The notes under the pieces: generated by a model
Databases searched by the model: none
Told to the model about the DNA's origin: nothing
Seen by the model: the letters and a program-made list of their open reading frames with translations, nothing else
NCBI GenBank assembly: GCA_002402905.1
Contig: DHGT01000127.1
Span: 1 to 10,630 of the forward strand
Source: Desulfatitalea sp. UBA4791
GTDB taxonomy: Bacteria; Desulfobacterota; Desulfobacteria; Desulfobacterales; Desulfosarcinaceae
Reading direction: 5' to 3'
DNA length: 10,630 nt
Made by a program: the position numbers and the translations under genes
Shown: positions 1-6,166 of the stretch, piece by piece
Position numbering within the stretch: position 1 is the stretch's first letter
Layout of the letters: every line of letters starts with the position of its first letter

Positions 1-826
1 CTTGGGACCACAGGGTCTTCATGACAGCATAGATCATGTCCTCGGAGAGATCCTTGTTGGCGATCAGCATGGTCGAGTCCTGGAAGGTCTGGCATTCGCC
101 CACATCCTTGCCATAGATGCCGGCCGGAATCGTGGTCGGGCTGTAGGCGAAGGCATCGTAGAAACCGGTTTTTTCGGCTTCCACGCCCACGTCGACCAAT
201 TTGATCTTGGCCTGGACGCTGGCTTCGATGATCGATCGGTTGGGATAGCCCACCAGCACCCAGAAGGCGTCGATCTTGCCGTCTTTGAAGGCGCTGGCCG
301 CCGCCGAGTAGCCCATGAAGGTGGGTTTGAAGTTGTCCCAGACACCGATGTGGCGGAAGAAGCGTTCGGCACTGGCCGCAGCGCCGGAGCCCGCATTGCC
401 CACGGCCACGCGTTTGCCCTTCAGGTCAGACGCCGAGTTGATACCGCTGCCCGCATTGATGACCAACTGGGCCGGTGCACCGTAAAGGTAGCCCAGGACC
501 CGCTGGCCCGTATACTTGTTTTCATCCTTGGGCAGTTTGCCCACGTATCCCAGGGCGCTGTCCACGGCGTAGGCCAGGCCGAAGTCGGACTCGCCGCTGG
601 AGACCCGTTTGAGGTTCTCCACCGATCCGCCCGAACCCACGGATGAGGCTTTGATGTTGGCATTGACCTTGGGTACATAGATGGCCATGGCGTTGGAGAA
701 GGTGTTGAACGTGCCGCCCGTGGGGCCGCCGCCGATCTGGACGCTGTAATCCTGGGCCATGGCCGGTGTCGCCAACAGCGCGAGAGCTGCAACGAGCACC
801 ATTAGGTGTAAGCTGTACTTTTTCAT
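1..826 (-). CDS. TAXI-family TRAP transporter solute-binding protein (C-terminus cut by window edge)
   Basis: Periplasmic receptor of a tripartite ATP-independent periplasmic (TRAP) transporter, TAXI subfamily. It binds a substrate, often an organic acid, and hands it to a sodium-driven membrane permease. The 275 visible codons begin MKKYSLHL, followed by a hydrophobic signal peptide ending ATPAMA before QDYSVQIGG, so cleavage near residue 25 is likely. Family marks seen are GGGPTGGTFNTFSNAMA near residue 32, a GSGGSVENLKRVSSGESDFGLAY stretch near residues 63-85 (shown only to identify the region), GKRVAVGNAGSGAAASAERFF near 141-161, and a late GIYGKDVGECQTFQDSTMLIAN segment. TAXI receptors are usually about 320 residues, so roughly 45 are missing beyond base 1. 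The start is fixed by AAGGAGG at 833-839, six bases from ATG. No permease gene is visible; it may lie beyond the left edge. The substrate cannot be told. Family assignment is strong. Confidence 0.93.
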   Translation of the reverse strand, partial: MKKYSLHLMVLVAALALLATPAMAQDYSVQIGGGPTGGTFNTFSNAMAIYVPKVNANIKASSVGSGGSVENLKRVSSGESDFGLAYAVDSALGYVGKLPKDENKYTGQRVLGYLYGAPAQLVINAGSGINSASDLKGKRVAVGNAGSGAAASAERFFRHIGVWDNFKPTFMGYSAAASAFKDGKIDAFWVLVGYPNRSIIEASVQAKIKLVDVGVEAEKTGFYDAFAYSPTTIPAGIYGKDVGECQTFQDSTMLIANKDLSEDMIYAVMKTLWSQ

Positions 827-909
827 GTCTGACCTCCTTGAATCGTGATTGAATCGGATGGGATGAGGATGAAGCCGAGTAACATGCTTATTCCCCTATT
901 AATGGTCAG

Positions 910-938
910 ACTCTACCCGGCGCAACCAGGCCGGTCAA
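910..938 (-). promoter_or_regulatory. Candidate sigma70-type promoter of the TRAP receptor gene
   Basis: Read on the minus strand, TTGACC (933-938) and TAGAGT (910-915) are separated by 17 bases, close to the TTGACA/TATAAT consensus. Transcription would start near base 903, leaving a leader of about 75 bases before ATG at 826. This is a consensus match by eye only. Confidence 0.45.
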
Positions 939-1087
939 TTGGGTGATTTCTGATTTCTCTGTAGGTGAATTTCTTACCTGTTCGCAACCTCAGTCCCACG
1001 GCAATCGGGTGGCGGCGAGCAATTACCCGCATCATACCGGGTTGCATGAAGCGCATTCAGGGACCATTTCCCCCCAAATCTCTTTTC

Positions 1088-1115
1088 TTGACACGTTGGC
1101 GAAGGGTCCTATATA
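1088..1115 (+). promoter_or_regulatory. Candidate sigma70-type promoter of the marR-efflux operon
   Basis: A perfect TTGACA box at 1088-1093 is followed after 16 bases by TATATA at 1110-1115. The predicted start is near 1122, at the upstream edge of the dyad at 1126-1140, which is a classic position for autoregulation by a MarR repressor. The rest of the operon follows with short gaps, so this is probably its main promoter. Confidence 0.65.
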
Positions 1116-1125
1116 GAGGCTAAAT

Positions 1126-1140
1126 TTTAGGTTGCCTAAA
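1126..1140. promoter_or_regulatory. Candidate MarR operator dyad TTTAGG-TTG-CCTAAA
   Basis: A perfect 6+6 base inverted repeat with a 3-base centre lies just downstream of the predicted -10 box. The outer TTAG...CTAA half-sites resemble the known SlyA/MarR-type site TTAGCAAGCTAA. A dimeric winged-helix protein bound here would overlap the transcription start or block polymerase clearance. Binding by the adjacent gene product is inferred from position and symmetry only. Confidence 0.5.
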
Positions 1141-1151
1141 TATTTTTCTAA

Positions 1152-1162
1152 TTAAACTTTAA
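1152..1162. promoter_or_regulatory. Second small dyad TTAAA-C-TTTAA upstream of marR
   Basis: A perfect 5+5 base palindrome around a central C lies in the marR leader, 21 bases upstream of the start codon and 26 bases (centre to centre, 1133 to 1157) from the first dyad. It may be a secondary MarR site. It may also be chance, since AT-rich palindromes of this size are common. Confidence 0.25.
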
Positions 1163-1183
1163 CCAGCTTAAGTAATAGGTGAC

Positions 1184-1675
1184 ATGATGAATGATTCTGA
1201 TCAGCTGGAACAGGCCCGGTTCATTTATACCACCGGCCGGCTGATTCACGAACGGATCCTCCGGGTCCACAGCCGCCATCTGGCGGCCCGGGCCGGGGCC
1301 ATCGGCAGCGAATTGTCGGTGGCCCAGCTGAACATGATCGCCATTCTCAGCCAGCAGGGCCCCCTTTCCATTGGCGGGCTGGCCGACCAGTTGGGGACTA
1401 CGGCGCCTTCGGCATCGGCCATGGTGGATCGCCTGGTGGAAAAGGGTGTCCTGCTGCGGGAGCAGAGCAGCGAGGATCGCCGAAAGGTGGAGGTGCGGAT
1501 TTCGCCCGAGGCCGTGAAGGCGATCACCGCAGTGGAAGAGAGCCTCTTCCGGTTGTTCCGGGGATTGGTGGAGAAATTGGATGCCGAGACGACCCGGAAA
1601 TGGTGTGAGGTCCTGGATGCCATTCAGAAGGTGATCATGGACGACGAGGCTTACGGACCGGGCATGGCCGGTTGA
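1184..1675 (+). CDS. MarR-family winged-helix transcriptional regulator
   Basis: Cytoplasmic dimeric repressor, probably ligand-responsive, of the efflux operon that follows. The 163-residue length is typical of MarR proteins. The winged helix-turn-helix spans about residues 45-106: LSVAQLNMIAIL, then a helix with SIGGLADQLG, a recognition helix around TAPSASAMVDRLVEKG (73-88), and a wing containing the family-typical SSEDRRKVEV (95-104). Flanking helices at 5-38 and 110-152 would form the dimer interface. Two ATGs lie in tandem (1184 and 1187). The AGGTG at 1177-1181 is only 2 bases from the first and 5 from the second, so translation may really start at 1187. It lies 53 bases ahead of the adaptor gene and shares its direction. 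A dyad near its predicted transcription start suggests autorepression. The ligand is unknown. Family assignment is strong; the regulatory role is inferred from context. Confidence 0.93.
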   Translation: MMNDSDQLEQARFIYTTGRLIHERILRVHSRHLAARAGAIGSELSVAQLNMIAILSQQGPLSIGGLADQLGTTAPSASAMVDRLVEKGVLLREQSSEDRRKVEVRISPEAVKAITAVEESLFRLFRGLVEKLDAETTRKWCEVLDAIQKVIMDDEAYGPGMAG

Positions 1676-1728
1676 TCTGCGGCATGCCGGTGATGATGAA
1701 TGCCGGGAAGTTTTGAAGAGGTGATGTC

Positions 1729-3069
1729 TTGAGTCATGATGCAGCCCCAAATTCCCAAGTGGTTCGCCAGCGCTATGTGTTGCGGATCATCCTGTGCACG
1801 CTGATTGTGCTGGCGGGTATTTCCGGATTCATCGCCCTGGCCAGCCTGAAGAAACCGCCGGCCGAGGTGCGGGATACCGAACGGCCCCTCAAGGTCAAGG
1901 TGGAGAAGATTCAGGCCGCCTCGATCCCGGTGACGATTACCGGTTACGGCCAGGTACGCACCGTCACGGCGGTCGATATTTCGGCCGAGGTGGCGGGTCA
2001 GGTGGTGGCCGTGCATCCCCGGTTGCGGGTCGGCGAGCGCATCGCGGCCGACGAACTGTTGTTCCGCATCGACGATCGCAATTACGCCGCCGCCGTTGCC
2101 CAGGGGATGGCGGAGGCGGATCAATTGGCCGGCGTGGTGGCACGTCTGGAAAAACAGGCCCGGATCGACACGCAGCGACTGAAAACCCTGGAGCGGAATC
2201 GGGAATTGGCCAGCGCTGAGTTCGAACGGGTGCGCAAATTGTTCAGCGAACACCAGGTCGGGACGCGTTCGAGCGTGGACCGGGCCGAACAAGCGTACAA
2301 TGCGGCCGTGGACCAGGCCGATCAGATGGCCCAAGCCGTGGCGCTCTACCCGATCCGCATCCAGGAGGCCAGAAGTACGCTGGCAGCCGCGCAGGCGAGA
2401 TTGCAGCTGGCGCGGGCCAACCTGGCGCGCTGCGAGGTCCGCGCGCCCTTCGTCGGCCGTTTGACCCTGGCCACAGTGGAACAGGGGCAGTATGTTTCGC
2501 CCGGGCCGCCTCGATTGAGGTTGGCCGATGATCGCCTGTTGGAGATTCAGGTGCCACTGGACGGCCGGGATGTGCGTCAATGGATACGTTTTGCCTCGGC
2601 ATCCGAGCCGGTCGACCAAGCCTGGTTCGGTCAACCCGAGCCGGTGGATTGTCGCATCCGTTGGAGCGAGGACAAGGCGGGGCATGTGTGGCATGGCCGG
2701 TTGCAGCGAATCGTGGCCTATGATGAGAAGACCCGCACGATTACCGTGGCGGTTCGGGTCGCGGCCGCCGATGCCATAGCGGGCAATGGAGACCTTCCCC
2801 TGGTCGAAGGGATGTTCTGCGCCGTGGAAATACCCGGCCGAACGTTGCCCCAGGCCTTCAAGGTGCCACGGTCGGCGGTAAGTTTTAAAAATACCGTATT
2901 CGTCGCAGTGGACGGACGTCTCAAGACCGTGGAGGTGCAGGTTGCCCGGTTGGATGGGGATCACGCATACATCACCGGTGGGTTGCACGGGGGCGATACG
3001 GTCATCGTCACCCGCCTGGTCGATCCCCTGGAGAATAGCCTGTTAGAAGTGTTGAGCAATCGCTCCTAG
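1729..3069 (+). CDS. Efflux RND transporter periplasmic adaptor (membrane fusion protein, HlyD/AcrA type)
   Basis: This protein links the inner-membrane RND pump to the outer-membrane channel. It has 446 residues. A single N-terminal membrane anchor lies at about 17-40; there is no lipobox, so it is not an AcrA-like lipoprotein. The first lipoyl half covers about 75-115 (DISAEVAGQVVAVHPRLRVGERI). A long alpha-helical hairpin follows at about 119-234, then the second lipoyl half with CEVRAPFVGRLTLATVEQGQYV (about 235-256), a beta-barrel region to about 355, and a membrane-proximal region to the end. The start is TTG at 1729, supported by AGAGGTG at 1717-1723 five bases upstream and by an in-frame stop just before it. 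An ATG at 1724 is in another frame and hits TGA after two codons. It lies 53 bases after marR and 24 before the pump gene. The gene looks intact although its pump partner is broken. Confidence 0.93.
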   Translation: MSHDAAPNSQVVRQRYVLRIILCTLIVLAGISGFIALASLKKPPAEVRDTERPLKVKVEKIQAASIPVTITGYGQVRTVTAVDISAEVAGQVVAVHPRLRVGERIAADELLFRIDDRNYAAAVAQGMAEADQLAGVVARLEKQARIDTQRLKTLERNRELASAEFERVRKLFSEHQVGTRSSVDRAEQAYNAAVDQADQMAQAVALYPIRIQEARSTLAAAQARLQLARANLARCEVRAPFVGRLTLATVEQGQYVSPGPPRLRLADDRLLEIQVPLDGRDVRQWIRFASASEPVDQAWFGQPEPVDCRIRWSEDKAGHVWHGRLQRIVAYDEKTRTITVAVRVAAADAIAGNGDLPLVEGMFCAVEIPGRTLPQAFKVPRSAVSFKNTVFVAVDGRLKTVEVQVARLDGDHAYITGGLHGGDTVIVTRLVDPLENSLLEVLSNRS

Positions 3070-3093
3070 TGAGTTTCCATAGGAAGATTTCCG

Positions 3094-3750
3094 ATGAAAC
3101 ATTTTCTGGCGTCCTTTGCCCGTAATACCGTTTTTGCCAACATCATGCTGGTGCTCATGTTGACTGCCGGCGGCCTGACCACCTGCTCCATGACCCGCGA
3201 AAATTTCCCCGAATTTTCGTTGGACATGATTTTGATCACCGTGCCTTTTCCGGGTGCCGATCCCGAAGAGGTGGAAGAGGGGGTGAGCCGCAAGATCGAA
3301 GAGGCCCTGGAGGGACTCGAGGGGATCAAACTGGTTGTCACCCATTCGGCCGAGAATGTCAGTACCACCCGCATCGAGGTGTTGGAGACCTATGAGATCG
3401 AAACGGTGTTGGATGAGGTGCGCACCAAGGTCAACGCCATCTCCACTTTTCCCGCAGTTACGGCGCTATGGTCTTTCATTCGATCAGGTCGCCACGGCCG
3501 TGCAGCGCAGCAACCTCAACATGGGCGGCGGCACCATCCGCACCCAGGGCGAGGAGATCCGCCTGCGCACCATGGGGCGCCGCTATACCGACAAGGAACT
3601 GGCCGATATCGTGGTGCTGGCCCGACCCGACGGGCAGATGATCACCCTGGACCGCTTGGCCGACATCAGGGACGACTTCAGCGAAGATCCCATCGCCGCC
3701 AAGATCAACGGCGAACCGGCCGTGATCCTTATGGTTTTCAAGACCGTTGA
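3094..3750 (+). CDS. N-terminal fragment of the RND permease (native only to about base 3456)
   Basis: This open frame encodes 218 residues, but only the first 121 or so read as RND protein: TM1 at about 9-30, the periplasmic RENFPEF entry, PFPGADPEEVEEGVSRKIEEAL, and the end of the first porter stretch at NAISTFPA. After base 3456 the frame departs from the family and gives low-complexity, His/Arg-rich text until the stop at 3748-3750, which is out-of-frame reading of downstream pump sequence. If translated, the product would be a single-pass membrane protein with a truncated porter domain and no transport capacity. Confidence 0.6.
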   Translation: MKHFLASFARNTVFANIMLVLMLTAGGLTTCSMTRENFPEFSLDMILITVPFPGADPEEVEEGVSRKIEEALEGLEGIKLVVTHSAENVSTTRIEVLETYEIETVLDEVRTKVNAISTFPAVTALWSFIRSGRHGRAAQQPQHGRRHHPHPGRGDPPAHHGAPLYRQGTGRYRGAGPTRRADDHPGPLGRHQGRLQRRSHRRQDQRRTGRDPYGFQDR

Positions 3751-5179
3751 AGAGGATGCCCTGGCCATCTCCAGGGCGGTTCAGGATTTCGTGGCGCGGC
3801 GGCAGGCGCAGCTGCCGGCCGGTGTCAGCCTGAAGGTGCTCTACGACAACACCGACATGCTCCAGTCGCGCATCGACCTGATGGTCAAAAACGGCCTCAT
3901 CGGCATGCTCATCGTATTTGGGTTGCTTTATATTTTTCTCAGCGCGCGGCTTTCGTTCTGGGCCGGCATGGGCATCCCCGTCTCCATTGCCGGCGCCATG
4001 TTGATTCTGTGGGCGCTGGGCGGCACCCTCAATATGATCTCCCTGTTCGGTTTTATCATGGTCCTGGGGGTCGTGGTGGACGACGCCATCGTGGTGGGCG
4101 AGGCGATTTATGTGCATCGCAAGGATGGACAACCGCCGCTGCAGGCGGCGGTTGAAGGTGTCAGCGAGGTGGGGATGCCGGTGATAGCGGCCGTATTGAC
4201 CACCATTGTCGCTTTCGTGCCGTTGCTCTATGTGGGCGGCATCATGGGCAAGTTCATCGCTATCATGCCGGTGGTGGTGATCGCCTGCCTGGGCGTGTCG
4301 CTGGTCGAGTCCCTGCTCCTGCTGCCCGCCCATTTAAGCGATCTGCCCGATGCCAACCGGGTCAGGGGTCCCAGCAACCCCGTATTGGGGTATCTCGCAA
4401 GCCTCCAGCAGGCCACGGCCGCCGGCATGGAGTGGTTTGTGGCGCGGGTGTACACCCCATTTTTGAGAAAGGCCCTTTTTTGGCGATATATTTCCCTTTC
4501 CACGGCCATCGCCATTTTATTTGTCAGTCTCGGCCTGGTGGTCGGCGGCATCCTCAAGTTCGAGGTAATGCCCGACATCGACGGCTTCATCATGACCGCT
4601 ACCGTGGAACATCCAAGTGGCACACCGGCCGAAGTCACCGCCGATACCCTCGGGCGCATCGAAGCGGCCCTGTTGCGTCTGCAGGAGAAGATCCCGACCC
4701 TTTCCGGCGAGCCGCTCATCGAGGACCGCCTCAGCTTGGTGGGCCAGACCCTCGAGGACATTCCGCGCAACGGCCCCCATTTGGGGTCGGTGCAGGCCAT
4801 TTTGCTCGATTCCGAGCGCCGGGGGATGCATGCCAAACGGCTCATGTCTTTGTGGGAACAGGAGATCGGTCCGATTCCGGGAATCAAGTCCCTGACATTT
4901 GCCGGTCTGAGCGCCGGACCGCCCGGAGATCCCATCGAGATATGGATTCAAGGTCACCAGATGCCGGCCATTCTGGCCGCTTCCGAGGCGTTGATGGCGC
5001 GCCTGCGCAAATTCGACGGCGTTTATCAGATCCGTTCCGATTTTTCACCGGGCAAGAACGAAATCCGGCTGTCTCTCAAGCCCGAAGCGCACACCCTGGG
5101 TCTCACCGTGGACGACCTCGCCCGCCAGGTCCATGCCGACTATTTCGGGTACGAGGCCCTGAGGCTGCAACGGGGGTGA
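3457..5179 (+). CDS. Middle fragment of the RND permease (TM2-TM7 and part of the second periplasmic loop)
   Basis: From about base 3457 the native sequence continues in the next frame with LRRYGLSFDQVATAVQRSNL and runs to TGA at 5177-5179. It carries the end of the first periplasmic loop and TM2-TM4 (NGLIGMLIVFGLLYIFL through GVVVDDAIVVGEAIY). TM5-TM6 (VIAAVLTTIVAFVPLLYVGG and VVVIACLGVSLVESLLLLPAH) and TM7 (about YISLSTAIAILFVSLGLVVGG) follow, then part of the second periplasmic loop. The proton-relay Asp pair in TM4 is kept. The open frame extends upstream to an ATG at 3335, but that part is a shadow of the N-terminal frame. The first in-frame ATG after the junction, at 3521, has no recognisable ribosome binding site. 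Confidence 0.6.
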
Positions 5180-5185
5180 GATGAC

Positions 5186-6166
5186 GTGCGCGTCAAGGTC
5201 CGCTACACGGCCGACGAACGCAGCCGGCTGTCGGATCTGGCCCAGGTACGCATCCGCACGGCCGGCGGGCTGGAGGTGCCCCTCAATTCGGTAGCCGAGT
5301 TGACCCATGCCCCGGGTTATGCCACTATCAACCGGGCCGACGGCATGCGCCGGGTCACGGTGAGCGCCGCCGTGGACAGCTCCAGAGCCAACGCCAACGA
5401 GATTTTCGCCGAGTTGAATCGATCTTTTTTTCCGCATTTGATACACACCTATCCGGGCGTACGGGTGGCCCAGCAGGGTGAACAAAAGAAGATGCGTGAG
5501 GCCTTCACACCCCTCGGCATCGGTTATCCCATGGCATTGTTGGGGATTTTCGTGGTCATCGCCACCATGTTCCGCTCTTACCTGCAGCCGTTCGTCATCA
5601 TGTTTACCGTGCCGTTCGGGATCATCGGCGCCATCATCGGTCATCTGCTCATGGGTTATGATTTGTCCATGATGAGCGCCTTCGGCATGGTGGCCCTCAC
5701 CGGCGTGGTGGTCAACGATGCCATCGTGATGGTCGAACGCATCAACGAAAACCTGGCCGAGGGCATGCCCTTTTTCGAAGCGATCATCGCCGGTGGGGCG
5801 CGCCGTTTCCGGGCCGTCTTCCTCACCACGGTGAGCACCATGGGCGGGTTGGCGCCGCTGATCCTGGAGACCGATTTTCAGGCCAGATTTTTGATACCCA
5901 TGGCGCTTGCCCTGGCCGCCGGCGTTGCGTTCGCCACGGCGTTGACCCTGGTGATGATCCCGAGCCTGTTGGCCATTCTCAATGATCTGCGTCGCGTGGT
6001 GCGGCGATGGAAGACCGGGCAGTGGCCGAGTCGCGAGGCGGTCGAACCGGCGGCCGGACGACGAATCGGCGATCCAGTGGCTTCGTCGATGCCGGGGCAG
6101 GCGCCATCCTCTGCCGCATCACATCTTAACCTTCCGGCCAAGCCGGACCAGGAGTATGGGGTATGA
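5186..6166 (+). CDS. C-terminal fragment of the RND permease (TM8-TM12), possible translational restart
   Basis: This piece is in the same frame as the middle fragment but lies after the TGA at 5177-5179. It encodes 326 residues. They comprise the rest of the second periplasmic loop, TM8-TM9 (YPMALLGIFVVIATMF, PFVIMFTVPFGIIGAIIG), TM10 with GVVVNDAIVMVERIN, TM11-TM12 (TTVSTMGGLAPLILE, MALALAAGVAFATALTLVMI), and a hydrophilic tail of about 50 residues. GTG at 5186 is preceded by GGGGGTGAG at 5172-5180, so the ribosome could restart here, which would keep the coupled outer-membrane-factor gene translated. The fragment ends in TGA overlapping ATG of the next gene. Confidence 0.6.
   Translation: MRVKVRYTADERSRLSDLAQVRIRTAGGLEVPLNSVAELTHAPGYATINRADGMRRVTVSAAVDSSRANANEIFAELNRSFFPHLIHTYPGVRVAQQGEQKKMREAFTPLGIGYPMALLGIFVVIATMFRSYLQPFVIMFTVPFGIIGAIIGHLLMGYDLSMMSAFGMVALTGVVVNDAIVMVERINENLAEGMPFFEAIIAGGARRFRAVFLTTVSTMGGLAPLILETDFQARFLIPMALALAAGVAFATALTLVMIPSLLAILNDLRRVVRRWKTGQWPSREAVEPAAGRRIGDPVASSMPGQAPSSAASHLNLPAKPDQEYGV

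Larger units (their letters stand above)
827..1183. other. Divergent intergenic region between TRAP receptor and marR
   Basis: This 357-base non-coding stretch separates two divergent genes. It holds a candidate minus-strand promoter (910-938), a candidate plus-strand promoter (1088-1115), and two short dyads in the AT-rich 60 bases before marR. A weak hairpin, ACCCG/CGGGT around 1024-1042, has no T-tract and is not a terminator. No credible small ORF or RNA gene was recognised. The AT-rich patch at 1120-1180 contrasts with the surrounding GC-rich DNA, as expected of a promoter and operator. Confidence 0.7.
3094..6166 (+). pseudogene. RND efflux pump inner-membrane permease, broken by an internal deletion/frameshift and a stop codon
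   Basis: Proton-driven AcrB-like inner-membrane pump that should sit between the adaptor and the TolC-like gene. RND signatures are spread over three open pieces in two frames. The N-terminus starts MKHFLASF with TM1, then RENFPEFSLDMILI and the first porter region. The middle piece has GVVVDDAIVVGE, the TM4 proton-relay aspartate pair encoded at 4079-4084. The C-terminal piece has GVVVNDAIVMVERIN in TM10. There are two lesions. Near 3456 the coding frame shifts by +1 and the text jumps from NAISTFPA directly to LRRYGLSFDQV; AcrB relatives have about 65-75 residues there, so roughly 200 bases are missing. At 5177-5179 an in-frame TGA interrupts LQRG-x-DDVRVKVRY, where homologues typically have a residue such as Arg. 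The start ATG has AGGAAG at 3081-3086. The stop overlaps the ATG of the outer-membrane factor. Sequencing or assembly error is the main alternative. Confidence 0.88.

Noticed and set aside
2..646. Long plus-strand open frame at the left edge
   Set aside because: It is antisense to the TAXI receptor, whose minus-strand frame has signal peptide, ribosome site and family motifs.
1651..2988. 445-codon minus-strand open frame across the adaptor gene
   Set aside because: It is a shadow of the adaptor reading frame caused by high GC; its His/Arg-rich text resembles no protein family.
3440..3480. Programmed ribosomal frameshift in the pump gene
   Set aside because: No slippery heptamer plus structure was evident, and about 65-75 conserved residues are missing, which a frameshift alone cannot explain.
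3476..4333. Minus-strand open frame across the pump gene
   Set aside because: His/Asp/Gln-rich text without family resemblance, opposite clear RND transmembrane and proton-relay motifs.
5177..5179. TGA in the pump gene as a selenocysteine codon, since selenoproteins are frequent in Desulfobacterota
   Set aside because: The position lies in an RND periplasmic segment where homologues do not carry Cys or Sec, the surrounding motif suggests Arg or similar, and the gene is already broken upstream.
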